Shown here in pieces: positions 45,401-52,820 of a stretch of 64,000 bases of DNA. The position numbers and the translations under genes are program-made. This stretch comes from Lachnospiraceae bacterium (GTDB lineage: Bacteria; Bacillota; Clostridia; Lachnospirales; Lachnospiraceae), in assembly GCA_024685315.1 (NCBI GenBank), contig JAIKVW010000044.1, forward strand, positions 42,717 to 106,716, written 5' to 3'. The notes under the pieces were generated by a model. It saw nothing but the letters and a program-made list of their open reading frames with translations. It did not search any database and had not been told where the DNA came from. Position 1 is the stretch's first letter; each line of letters starts with the position of its first letter.

Positions 45401-48263
45401 GATGTGCCCTGCTTCCGTGGACAGCAATGGTGAGGTCGAATGGGATCTTACAGGTGCCGGGAATATTGACAGCGGATATACCTGGACAGTCAGCTTCATT
45501 ATCTGGCCGGATCAGGATGCTTACGATATAGTGACCGACCTTAATAACGGAATTGAGACCACTTATAAGTGGATCGATTATGACGCTAATAAGGATGAGG
45601 AAACAGAATGTGCAAGAGCAGAGTACGACAGTGAGAATAATTTCCTCTACTATTATGACGGTGTATTCGTACAGGATGAAAACGGCGAAGTTGAGGATGA
45701 AAACGGCGTTAAATGGACAAAATCCAAGTATGAGCACATCGTAAAATACGCGGATGGTACTTACGCTGCTCTTACCAATACGCATCAGGATATAGAGTAC
45801 TATATCGCTGAAGATGACGGTGAAGGCAACGTCAAATATATCGGACCCGTAAAAACACAGTTAGATCCGGCAGAACCGATTTCTCTGGATGCTGCTACGG
45901 CAACCGTTCAGAAGAAATGGGAAGTTGACCTCGATAGGAAGCAGCTTGTATACGCACTGTTTGATACATGGACGGGAAAATCTCAAGAAGTTGCGGTGAC
46001 CCTGTACATATTTGAAGATGGAGCAGACACTTCCGATCCTGCGAATGCTTACACATCTATTGAACTTGGATGGGATAGCGAGACCAACGCTTACACATGG
46101 GCCGACGAAGTAGAGACGATCAATCTCTACGGAACAGACTACACTGTAGGCACCATCTGGGAAGATGATCTGTCCATAGCGGTCGGTGTCATGATAGATG
46201 CTGCTAAGGCAGAAGAATACGGCCTTACAGATTATCCTACTGCTACCTTTAACGGCGCTACATATTATGTTCTTGAAGAAGGACATGATTATGAGATCAC
46301 TGAGGATGGATTCAGCAACTATCGTTTCGACTACATTGCAAAGAAATATCATCCGATGCTCGTAGACGGCGTCCTTTACAACATTGAAGATCTTGAGAAG
46401 ACGACTGTTGACGGGAAAACTACATATACCTTCGGTGATATGGAGCAGATAACCTCTCTGGTAGCTCATAATACTCTCCGCGGCGGTATCAATATCAACA
46501 AGGATGTATTCGAGGCGGACGGAGAGACTGAGTATGCTACAGATGATCTGTTTACGTTCATTATTACTCTGAATAACGATACTGCAGGAACCTTCAGTGG
46601 TGACAACATACCTTGGTACTCAATCAATGGATATTATTATCACGATGATGATGGGAACCTTTATCAGACATCAAAAGCAGATGGTGTTGTCACTCTGACT
46701 GTTGACAACGGTGACGGAACCTCCTCTGAGTATAAGAATGTAACAGCTCCAAACTTCAATGAGAATGGGATACCGTTTGATGTGACATATACAAATAGTG
46801 AAGGAGAAACGGTCACTGTAACACTTAATGGTAATATCTTAACTGCCAATAATGCAGGTACTCAGGCAACAGGTACGATCAGCATTTCCAGCAGTGATGA
46901 CCTTCGTATTGCAAACGTTCCTTATGGAACCACATATACTGTAAAAGAAGCTGATATCGAAGGCTACGATCTTACTGAGATCGACCAGCTTGTAAAGCTT
47001 GAAGACGCAACGACCGCTGACGAGACCAGGACGATCACTGAAGAAAAAGAGGTTGACACTACAGTTACCACTTCCACTGTAGTCCTGAGGGATGACGAAG
47101 GAAATGTGACTTCCACTAAGGTCACAACAACTACCGTTACCGTTACTACGGACGCAGAAGGAAATGTGACCACTAAGACCGTTGTAAATGTCAAGGTAAC
47201 AGACGGTGAGGGTAACGAGACTTCGAACACCACCACTGAGAGCACCGAGACTTCCACAGGCACTGCTCCGGACCTTGCAGCAGGTATTACTGACGAGATC
47301 ATTCCGAACAGGCAGAACAACATAACGTTCAACAACCAGATCAATGATGATGCGTTCTATGTATACCACTCTTCAGACGTAACGGTTGAGAAGGTGCTTT
47401 TCTCCGATAACAGGATTGAGAAAACCTATGATGAGGAGAATGCTAAATATACCTATACTTTCAACATAGTAGACGAGACCAAGACCGGATTCCTCTATGG
47501 CGGTTACTACAAGGGATATGGCAAGACTACCGCTACAGATGATGAGATCAAGGGTCTGACCTTCAGTTTAACTGATGCAGCCGGGTATACCTATGACACT
47601 GACAAGACCAACTCAACCAAGAACTGGGCAACGGACAGCAAGGGAACCGCATACCTGGGAACTGAGGAGACCGATCTTCAGTGCTGGGATATGAATGATA
47701 CCGATAAGGGCGCTTACACCGCTTCTGGTGTTACCATGAGTCCTGTATCTAATAAGGTTTACTACCTGAAGGAAGTTCCGGATGTATACCTCCAGCCCGC
47801 AACCTACGTTGTATATGACGAGAGGGATACTGACGAGGCCGGATACTATCAGGTAATAAAGCTCTACGAGATGACTGCTACCGATGACGCTAACTACACT
47901 CATGTAGGTTTTGATACCACAACTTCCAAGGCTTTAAATGATACCGGAACTGCAGACGCCGATTTCCAGGGAGATAAGATCACAGTAACCAAAGCCGGAG
48001 AGACTTATGCAACTCTTAAAGCCGGAAATGTTGTTACCGATCATTTTGGACAGATTGCGTCGAGGGATGTGACATCGTATATTAAACAGGCAGCATATTA
48101 TAAGCTGATCCCTTATCACATCACACCTGATAACATTAAGGTTATCTCCTTACGGTCAATGTTCGTACGTGTCAGGAATACAAGGTTCCTCAACTGGACA
48201 ACACCTGGTATGACCAAGACATTTACTTCAGTTAAACCTGCATATGCAGACCTGAATCAGTAA
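42441..48263 (+). CDS. Giant secreted surface protein with VWA and isopeptide-type domains
   Basis: 1940 residues. A Sec signal peptide (about 1-29, cleavage after AFA) is followed by MucBP-like repeats, an ETEAP-rich spacer (about 134-163), a ZU5-like region and a Thr/Ser/Tyr-rich domain. A von Willebrand A domain has the MIDAS motif DASGS at 613-617 and a later TDG near 752. Then come pilin/Cna-B-like domains, including one opening with GGININKDVF near 1346, and a Thr-rich segment. The C-terminus ends in ...PAYADLNQ with no LPXTG, membrane segment or positive tail. Adhesion is likely by family. The 82-residue peptide gene follows after 13 bases. Confidence 0.86.
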   Translation: MKTKIRGFLVALLAAAMIISMVPATAFAGATNGKSSSKEYTVSIEYTYEDGTEAAESYSKTYKTGKAVKNVVVPNPEIDGYTAGADEEAIAALASLGAKVSVTDEAVTYSLGSMAGAKNSSIVINVIYTEEAEETEAPIETEAPVETETEAPVETEAPVETEAEAPEMITFDTQVVDGVAVTVEAPEGALPEGTTMSVKSVLAEDIEGKVGGKVIAAVDISFTDENGGEVEPTADLTVHMTVEGLEADGNYTVVHIPDEEEAEPETIENAEFDVEEDPANVTFKNDSFSVYAIVSTAIESGKQYVIYRQGSSHHYALTNSLAAEQITVSGTSVTSTANNILWTFTSSGSGYKISYTDGETTYYLKAAGNQRALTTTTTENDDGTTWTYSSSNNRLQVTYRSTTYYLQWTSNSFQTNNSSSSAATIRIAAYQGAHPEVPTGNITVHYVDADGNKIADDRDISETIDIATATTDHYDTYTGGGYIYDLVYSIDGYTYNSSYLSSYTSASSHGTKINAEVIYNSGWRYQVYAGNTSPNASPSSFGTVKDIYVVYDSNTSSQGETPSSGDDTELEKPLSGKDVSDNGDGTSTLSLSISGSSKSKSANKGANVIIVFDASGSMTWTDGVTSGNTRLYEAKKAARAVATSLLGNNGTTPGSDPLVEMFLVTFDGDATPGTSWYSQAGVNNDSQKTDGFNGAINSITTGSGTNWEAGLKQALTSANAKLSAEAAARANLEEDDPNYGRVDDTYIIFITDGNPTESNSGTSGGTTGEGSESNYYNNRYYFAATDDARALVEAGFDLYGIGVFGNIEVLHYLMDFSLSERSTYDASKPTTANASKHFFPAGNESQLTSALGKIADTITGKLAVAGVSFSDGIATSVTSTNISANKASGFKYTVTNDSDKVIYEVKIADDGTATYTFGEGSDYNGETFTVKKTDSGTAGTGSNNTAYTATYKEETIQFKYTDTDGVEHTVPKATKIYTVKIGDNEYKMCPASVDSNGEVEWDLTGAGNIDSGYTWTVSFIIWPDQDAYDIVTDLNNGIETTYKWIDYDANKDEETECARAEYDSENNFLYYYDGVFVQDENGEVEDENGVKWTKSKYEHIVKYADGTYAALTNTHQDIEYYIAEDDGEGNVKYIGPVKTQLDPAEPISLDAATATVQKKWEVDLDRKQLVYALFDTWTGKSQEVAVTLYIFEDGADTSDPANAYTSIELGWDSETNAYTWADEVETINLYGTDYTVGTIWEDDLSIAVGVMIDAAKAEEYGLTDYPTATFNGATYYVLEEGHDYEITEDGFSNYRFDYIAKKYHPMLVDGVLYNIEDLEKTTVDGKTTYTFGDMEQITSLVAHNTLRGGININKDVFEADGETEYATDDLFTFIITLNNDTAGTFSGDNIPWYSINGYYYHDDDGNLYQTSKADGVVTLTVDNGDGTSSEYKNVTAPNFNENGIPFDVTYTNSEGETVTVTLNGNILTANNAGTQATGTISISSSDDLRIANVPYGTTYTVKEADIEGYDLTEIDQLVKLEDATTADETRTITEEKEVDTTVTTSTVVLRDDEGNVTSTKVTTTTVTVTTDAEGNVTTKTVVNVKVTDGEGNETSNTTTESTETSTGTAPDLAAGITDEIIPNRQNNITFNNQINDDAFYVYHSSDVTVEKVLFSDNRIEKTYDEENAKYTYTFNIVDETKTGFLYGGYYKGYGKTTATDDEIKGLTFSLTDAAGYTYDTDKTNSTKNWATDSKGTAYLGTEETDLQCWDMNDTDKGAYTASGVTMSPVSNKVYYLKEVPDVYLQPATYVVYDERDTDEAGYYQVIKLYEMTATDDANYTHVGFDTTTSKALNDTGTADADFQGDKITVTKAGETYATLKAGNVVTDHFGQIASRDVTSYIKQAAYYKLIPYHITPDNIKVISLRSMFVRVRNTRFLNWTTPGMTKTFTSVKPAYADLNQ

Positions 48264-48276
48264 GGAGGTGGTAAAG

Positions 48277-48525
48277 ATGAAGAGAGCATACGAAACACCA
48301 TTTTTCCTTAATGCAGAAGGCATAATTACCATGACGGTTTCCCAGGCAGCCAATATGGGGCTTGGAAATATCGCTGAATGGAACGAATGGTATACCGAAT
48401 TTGAGGATCTCATCGAAAAAGCATTTCCTGAGTTTAATGTTTTGGATCGGGATACCTGGCCGGAGGGGTTCGAACAGAGCGATCCCGGTACATGGGAGAT
48501 CCTCCTGGGCGATGACTGGGGCTGA
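48277..48525 (+). CDS. Small acidic peptide with YxxP leader-like motif, candidate RiPP-type precursor
   Basis: 82 residues. AAGGAGG at 48262-48268 overlaps the stop of the giant gene and fits ATG 48277 (spacing 8) rather than GTG 48268. The N-terminus MKRAYETPFFLNAEG has Tyr5 and Pro8, followed by a hydrophobic residue, Gly15 and Thr20. This resembles the YxxPxL...G...T leader pattern bound by PqqD-like proteins in lasso-peptide clusters. The C-terminal half is strongly acidic with four Trp, ending in GDDWG, and has no Cys. A hairpin separates it from the kinase gene. Precursor status is inferred. Confidence 0.6.
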   Translation: MKRAYETPFFLNAEGIITMTVSQAANMGLGNIAEWNEWYTEFEDLIEKAFPEFNVLDRDTWPEGFEQSDPGTWEILLGDDWG

Positions 48526-48563
48526 TAAGACCCGTCAAATCATTTGAATCTGTTTACTTATCT

Positions 48564-48592
48564 ATGGTGCGGGAGACATCCTCCCGCACCAT
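48564..48592 (+). terminator. Perfect 12-bp hairpin between peptide and kinase genes
   Basis: ATGGTGCGGGAG (48564-48575) pairs exactly with 48581-48592 around a 5-base loop. ATTACTTAA follows, so it is a partial terminator or an RNA stabiliser/processing site rather than a strong stop. It would make the peptide mRNA more abundant than the downstream enzymes' mRNA. Confidence 0.65.
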
Positions 48593-48617
48593 ATTACTTA
48601 ACAGGGGAAATGTCAGA

Positions 48618-49352
48618 ATGAACCACTATCCCGTGACCGTTTCAGGACTTAAATTTCTGCTTGATTTAAGGATCCCCAGGACGGAAGCATATTTCCGGTC
48701 TTTCAGGAGCGTGTCTGCAGAAACCGAAACCGGCCTCCCCGGCGCTATCGCTGTCCCCATGCTTGATGAAAGCTCTCTCAGGGAAGAAGCTTCGCGTCTC
48801 GGCGGAGACATTTCCTATGCCGAGTACAGCCTTCTGGTGGAGCCTTTCGCGAACCTCCTGCTGAGCCATGAGAGATTCCTGTTCCACGGAGCTGCCATGC
48901 TCTGGCATGACAAGGCGTACCTTTTCACCGGGAAGAGCCGGGCAGGTAAAAGCACCCAGCTCATGAACTGGCTGAAGCTTTTTCCCGAAGAGACCGAAGT
49001 CATTAACGGGGACAAGCCTGTCATAGAGAGGAGCGGCATAGATTTCATCGTGCATCCCTCTCCCTGGTCAGGGAAGGAGGGCCTGAACGGGACGAAGCCA
49101 GCGCCTCTAGGCGGGATCATTTATCTCGAGCAGGGGAAGGCTGACATGATCAGCCGGATATCTGCGCAGGAAGCTGCTTTTCCTCTGTTTCTCCAGTTCC
49201 TGTATGAGCCTGACTGCGCCGAAAGGGCTGACCTGGTGTGCGGTTATGAACGGTCTTTGCTGGAGAAGGTCCCGGTCTGGAAGCTCACCAACACCGGGAC
49301 GGAGGAATCTGCTTTACTGACTCGCCGTGAGCTGCTTAAGGAGGGGTACTGA
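48618..49352 (+). CDS. HPr kinase-like (HprK-related) serine kinase
   Basis: The start is set at ATG 48618, nine bases after AGGGGA; a start at 48564 would lie in the hairpin. 244 residues. The P-loop is GKSRAGKST (105-113), followed by INGDKPVIE, where the Asp is the expected catalytic base, and PWSGKEGLN. The N-terminal HPr kinase domain is missing, as in the short HprK-like proteins of peptide clusters such as paeninodin, where the kinase phosphorylates the precursor. Its neighbour set (PqqD-like, nucleotidyltransferase-like) is the same. Substrate not shown. Confidence 0.82.
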   Translation: MNHYPVTVSGLKFLLDLRIPRTEAYFRSFRSVSAETETGLPGAIAVPMLDESSLREEASRLGGDISYAEYSLLVEPFANLLLSHERFLFHGAAMLWHDKAYLFTGKSRAGKSTQLMNWLKLFPEETEVINGDKPVIERSGIDFIVHPSPWSGKEGLNGTKPAPLGGIIYLEQGKADMISRISAQEAAFPLFLQFLYEPDCAERADLVCGYERSLLEKVPVWKLTNTGTEESALLTRRELLKEGY

Positions 49353-49353
49353 G

Positions 49354-49656
49354 ATGCGGATAAGGGAAGGTGTACTGCTGAGGAACGTCTGCGGAGAATG
49401 GCTTCTGATAGCCGTAGGAGACGCGGCAAGGCACTGCATGTATGTACGGCAGATCAATGACACCCTGGCTTACTACTGGCAGATGATCGAGGAAGGTAAG
49501 ACCGAAGAAGAGATCATAACGGCTGCTCGGGAAGAATACGATGCTTCCCCGGAAGTGATAGAAAAAGACGTTCGCGAGCTCATCCGTCAGCTTTATGATA
49601 TGAATTATCTGGTCGGTCCTGCCGCAATCGACCCTGAAAAAGGCGTAAAAGCATGA
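49354..49656 (+). CDS. PqqD-like peptide-binding protein (RRE domain)
   Basis: About 100 residues from ATG 49354, with GGAGGGG just upstream inside the kinase gene's end. MRIREGVLLRNVCGEWLLIAVG and INDTLAYYWQMIEEGKTEEEII fit the PqqD winged-helix fold. The later VEKDVRELI-type region with an (L/I)xxLxxxxYL ending also fits. Such proteins bind the leader of a ribosomal peptide and present it to modifying enzymes. This makes the small gene at 48277 the obvious partner. Confidence 0.82.
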   Translation: MRIREGVLLRNVCGEWLLIAVGDAARHCMYVRQINDTLAYYWQMIEEGKTEEEIITAAREEYDASPEVIEKDVRELIRQLYDMNYLVGPAAIDPEKGVKA

Positions 49657-50921
49657 CTCCGGAACAGTCTTACTTTATCTCTCTTCTGAGAGATTATGTC
49701 CATGATCGTCCTTCAGTGGCGCCTGAGAAGCCGCTTTCCTGGGAGAAGATCGCGGAGTACGCGGCCGGACAGGACCTCTCCGGGATCATTTATTATCAGA
49801 CCCGGGGGTTCTTAAGGCTAGAAGCTCTTCCAGAGAATGTCACCGCGAAGCTGAAAGAGGGCTTTTTCTCAGATGCTTACCGCGCGGCCAGCTTTGAATA
49901 CGAATTCGGGAAGATAGCGGCCGCGTTCCGAAAGAAAAGGATCCGCTGTCTCCCCTTCAAGGGAGCGGTGCTTCGGGACTACTATCCCCAGAGGGAGCTC
50001 AGGACCATGGGGGACCGGGACATACTGATCCGGCATGAGGACCGGGAAGCCTCAGACAGGGCCATGCGGGCCCTCGGATACCGGAAATACGTGGACAACC
50101 ACGCGGTCTGGACCTACACAAAAGGCATCCTGATGTTCGAGATCCACGACGTCATGTTCTATGATGAGCTGGCGAACCGGGTGGATTACCGGGAGTATTT
50201 CTCCCATATCTGGGATGGCGCCATGCAGAGGTGTACCGTGCCGGAAGGATCCACTGGGGAATGTGCGGTGCCGGAGACCGAGGATCCTGATGCCGGAAGC
50301 TATGAATACATCCCGGACCACAATACGCATTTCCTCTATCTGGTCGCCCATGCGGCAAAGCATATCATCCATAAAGGAATGGGGTTCAGGTCTTTCCTCG
50401 ACATGGTCTTCTACGCGAAGGGCGAGCCTTCTCTCGACTGGGTGCGGATCGCCGGCGAGCTTAAGAAGCTTGAACTCTATGATTTCGCGAAGACCTGCTT
50501 CTCGCTCTGCGAGTTATGGTTTGATGTGAAGATGCCTTTCAGGCAGGAAGAGGCGGACACAGGGTTCCTTGAGGAAATATCGGAGAAAACCTTCCGTGAC
50601 GGGCTGTTCGGTCTCGAAAATGAGGAGAACGCCGCATCAGGCTCTGCCAGGATCATAAAAAGGTCGGAGGGCTCCTACGGCCGCGCAGTTGCAGGCCTCA
50701 CGCTCCGCAAGCTGTTCCCGCCGTACCGCGACATGCAGCTGATCCCCTGGTACTCCTGGGTCGACGGAAAGCCCTGGCTTCTCCCGGCGGCATGGGTCTA
50801 CCGCTGGTTCTACTGCCTTTTCAACAAGAGGGGGTCAAGCCAGGAAGCCCTTCTGGAGCCGTTTAAGAAGAAAGAAGCCATCGAGAACAGGGAAAAATAC
50901 CTGGAGCGATGGGGATTATAG
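49653..50921 (+). CDS. Nucleotidyltransferase-fold protein (NTP_transf_5 type)
   Basis: 422 residues; starts within the PqqD-like gene's stop (ATGA). The N-terminal half carries CLPFKGAVLRDYYP and RTMGDRDILI, the GxD-x-D-like core of this uncharacterised nucleotidyltransferase family. The C-terminal half is helical and ends in a hydrophobic WVYRWFYCLF segment. Family members accompany HprK-like and PqqD-like genes in several lasso-peptide clusters, where they may nucleotidylate the peptide or another product. Activity has not been assigned. Confidence 0.8.
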   Translation: MTPEQSYFISLLRDYVHDRPSVAPEKPLSWEKIAEYAAGQDLSGIIYYQTRGFLRLEALPENVTAKLKEGFFSDAYRAASFEYEFGKIAAAFRKKRIRCLPFKGAVLRDYYPQRELRTMGDRDILIRHEDREASDRAMRALGYRKYVDNHAVWTYTKGILMFEIHDVMFYDELANRVDYREYFSHIWDGAMQRCTVPEGSTGECAVPETEDPDAGSYEYIPDHNTHFLYLVAHAAKHIIHKGMGFRSFLDMVFYAKGEPSLDWVRIAGELKKLELYDFAKTCFSLCELWFDVKMPFRQEEADTGFLEEISEKTFRDGLFGLENEENAASGSARIIKRSEGSYGRAVAGLTLRKLFPPYRDMQLIPWYSWVDGKPWLLPAAWVYRWFYCLFNKRGSSQEALLEPFKKKEAIENREKYLERWGL

Positions 50922-50938
50922 ATTCGCAGGAGAACAAG

Positions 50939-51304
50939 ATGAAAAAAGGATATAAAGTATTAACAGTCATGGCAATAGGCTGCCTTATGTGCGCGTTTCC
51001 CGCGTGCAAATCAAAAACAGGCGACAAGGAAACTTCTTCTCAGGGAAATATCGAAGTGGTTGAGGAAACCGGTTCAGAATCAGGAGATTCTGAAGGCAGC
51101 AATAATTCCGGGTCCGTTACAGATAACGTAGATACGTCACTTCTTGAAGGCGAAGAAGAATACCCTGAGGACGTCTTCGGAACATTTGATTCCAATGGAA
51201 ATGAAGAGGTCGAGGTCATGATCCCTTCCGATACGGTTGAGCAGATGGACGTCCAGGAAAGCGGAGAGATAGAGATGAATGAAGGCCAGGGAGGGTCGTT
51301 CTAA
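50939..51304 (+). CDS. Small acidic lipoprotein of unknown function
   Basis: The start is placed at ATG 50939 with GGAG at 50929-50932. The first 22 residues are a lipoprotein signal with lipobox FPAC. The mature part (about 100 residues) is Glu/Ser/Asp-rich, low in complexity and without known domains. It is the last gene of the set that starts with the giant surface protein and ends 24 bases before the IS256 end. It could be a surface immunity or receptor protein for the peptide, or a structural linker; no evidence decides. Confidence 0.65.
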   Translation: MKKGYKVLTVMAIGCLMCAFPACKSKTGDKETSSQGNIEVVEETGSESGDSEGSNNSGSVTDNVDTSLLEGEEEYPEDVFGTFDSNGNEEVEVMIPSDTVEQMDVQESGEIEMNEGQGGSF

Positions 51305-51493
51305 ATACAGCTCCACTCTTGACAAATAGAGTGTGTGTAAATTTTTCTGTAAATAGCCTCAAATGGCAGATATTCTTGTTAATGCCAGGCAGATCCCAGC
51401 CCGCAGTTTTACGGTATCAATATAAAATTCAGCTATAGAAATGTCAAGTCCGGCAAGCCCTGTTCAGCTGGCCGGACAGCTGTTTCAAGGACT

Positions 51494-52735
51494 TTATAAT
51501 CCCATCCTGCCTTCATACATGATGCAGAATTCGTTGTACAAACCTCCCCAGCCGTGGATTGGCTGAGTCCACTTTTTCATTACCTGCATCGTTGAAAGAT
51601 ATAGGGATTTTAGCAATGCTGTAGAGTTTGGAAATACGCTCCTCTGGCGGTTCAGTTTCTTGTAGGAACTGTTCAGGCTCTCGATCGCGTTCGTAGTGTA
51701 AATGACCTTCCTCGTAGCCATAGAGAACTTAAATATAGGACATATGACGTCCCAGTTGTCGTACCACCGCTTCATTGCGTGGGGATACTTTTCGTTCCAT
51801 TTCTCTGCCACTTCATCGAGTGCTTTCCGGCCTGCCTCCTCGGAGGCTGCAAGGTATATCGTCTTAAGATCAGCGGCAAAGGGCTTCATGTCTTTGTAAT
51901 AGACGTATTTTAAAGTGTTGCGGACCATATGGACGATGCAGCGCTGGTATTCGGTACTTGGAAAAGCGCTTGAAATAGCTTCCTTGATTCCGGTAAGCCC
52001 GTCTGCGCAGAGAACCATTATGTCTTTTACACCGCGGTTCTTTATTTCATTTAAAACACTGAGCCAGTATTTCGCGCTCTCGTTTTCGCCTACCTGAAGG
52101 CTTAATACATCCTTGCGGCCTTCCTCCGAAATGCCCAGGATCACATAAGCCGCAAGCTTTTTCACGATGTTATCCTCGCGAACGGAAAAATGAACTGCAT
52201 CTATATATACGACAGGATATATGTCATCCAATGGTCTGTTCTGCCATTCCTCAATGTCTTTGAGGATCTTGTCTGTAACATCGGAGATAAAGCTCTCACT
52301 GCACTCAAAGCCATAGATCTCTTCGATCTGATCAGAGATCTGGCGTGTGGTAAGGCCTCTGGCATACATGCTTATGATCTTGTCATCAATCCCGGAAATA
52401 TCCTTCTGACGCTTTTTTACGATCTTCGGATCGAAGCTGCTGTTACGGTCCTGGGGCACATCAAGCTCAAACTCGCCATAGTTACTGCGGATCGTCTTTT
52501 TCTTTGTGCCATTGCGGGCATTATTTGAGTCTGATCTGGCAGATTTCTCATAACCCAGATGGTCGGTCATTTCCGCTTCCATCATGGACTTGATCGTGCC
52601 TCCCAACAGGTCTTTAAGGGCCTCTTGGATGTCATCGGCAGTTTCAATGTCATACTCATCCATTAATGCCGCGATGATGTTCTTTTTGCCTTCAGAGAGG
52701 GGCTTGACGTGATACACTTCCTTTTTCTGTCCCAT
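51494..52735 (-). CDS. IS256-family transposase
   Basis: 413 residues, intact. A DNA-binding N-terminal half leads to the DDE catalytic core: Asp in VVYIDAVHFSVRE, Asp in VLCADGLTGIKEA and Glu in TTNAIESLNSSYKK. The CIVHMVRN motif is typical of the family. AGGAGG lies before the ATG but inside an inverted repeat that would hide it in read-through transcripts. The element looks capable of movement. Confidence 0.97.
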   Translation of the reverse strand: MGQKKEVYHVKPLSEGKKNIIAALMDEYDIETADDIQEALKDLLGGTIKSMMEAEMTDHLGYEKSARSDSNNARNGTKKKTIRSNYGEFELDVPQDRNSSFDPKIVKKRQKDISGIDDKIISMYARGLTTRQISDQIEEIYGFECSESFISDVTDKILKDIEEWQNRPLDDIYPVVYIDAVHFSVREDNIVKKLAAYVILGISEEGRKDVLSLQVGENESAKYWLSVLNEIKNRGVKDIMVLCADGLTGIKEAISSAFPSTEYQRCIVHMVRNTLKYVYYKDMKPFAADLKTIYLAASEEAGRKALDEVAEKWNEKYPHAMKRWYDNWDVICPIFKFSMATRKVIYTTNAIESLNSSYKKLNRQRSVFPNSTALLKSLYLSTMQVMKKWTQPIHGWGGLYNEFCIMYEGRMGL

Positions 52736-52742
52736 AATTAAA

Positions 52743-52780
52743 CCTCCTATGGTACATCACTTAGATTCTACCATAGGAGG
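52743..52780 (-). promoter_or_regulatory. Hairpin that can hide the transposase ribosome site
   Basis: CCTCCTATGGTA (52743-52754) and TACCATAGGAGG (52769-52780) are perfect 12-base complements. In a leftward transcript entering from outside, the AGGAGG ribosome site would be locked in the stem. A transcript starting inside the element would lack one arm. This is the known protection against impinging transcription in several IS families. Confidence 0.75.
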
Positions 52781-52820
52781 CTTGGTTATTATTAATTTAC
52801 AGACTTTTTCTCACACACTC

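Larger units (their letters stand above)
51329..52820. mobile_element. IS256-family insertion sequence
   Basis: Terminal inverted repeats: GAGTGTGTG...CTGTAAAT at 51329-51354 and its complement at 52795-52820, identical in the outer 9 and inner 8 bases with a divergent 9-base middle. One complete transposase gene lies inside on the minus strand. No matching 8-9 bp target duplication is visible (GACAAATA on the left, CAAGGTCA on the right). The right end lies inside a PD-(D/E)XK gene remnant. Confidence 0.9.

Noticed and set aside
48564..48617. Upstream start for the HprK-like kinase
   Set aside because: It lies inside a perfect hairpin and lacks a ribosome site; ATG 48618 has AGGGGA at a normal distance.
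48277..51304. A complete lasso-peptide cluster
   Set aside because: No asparagine-synthetase-like cyclase or leader peptidase is present in the window, and the peptide has no recognisable core ring pattern.
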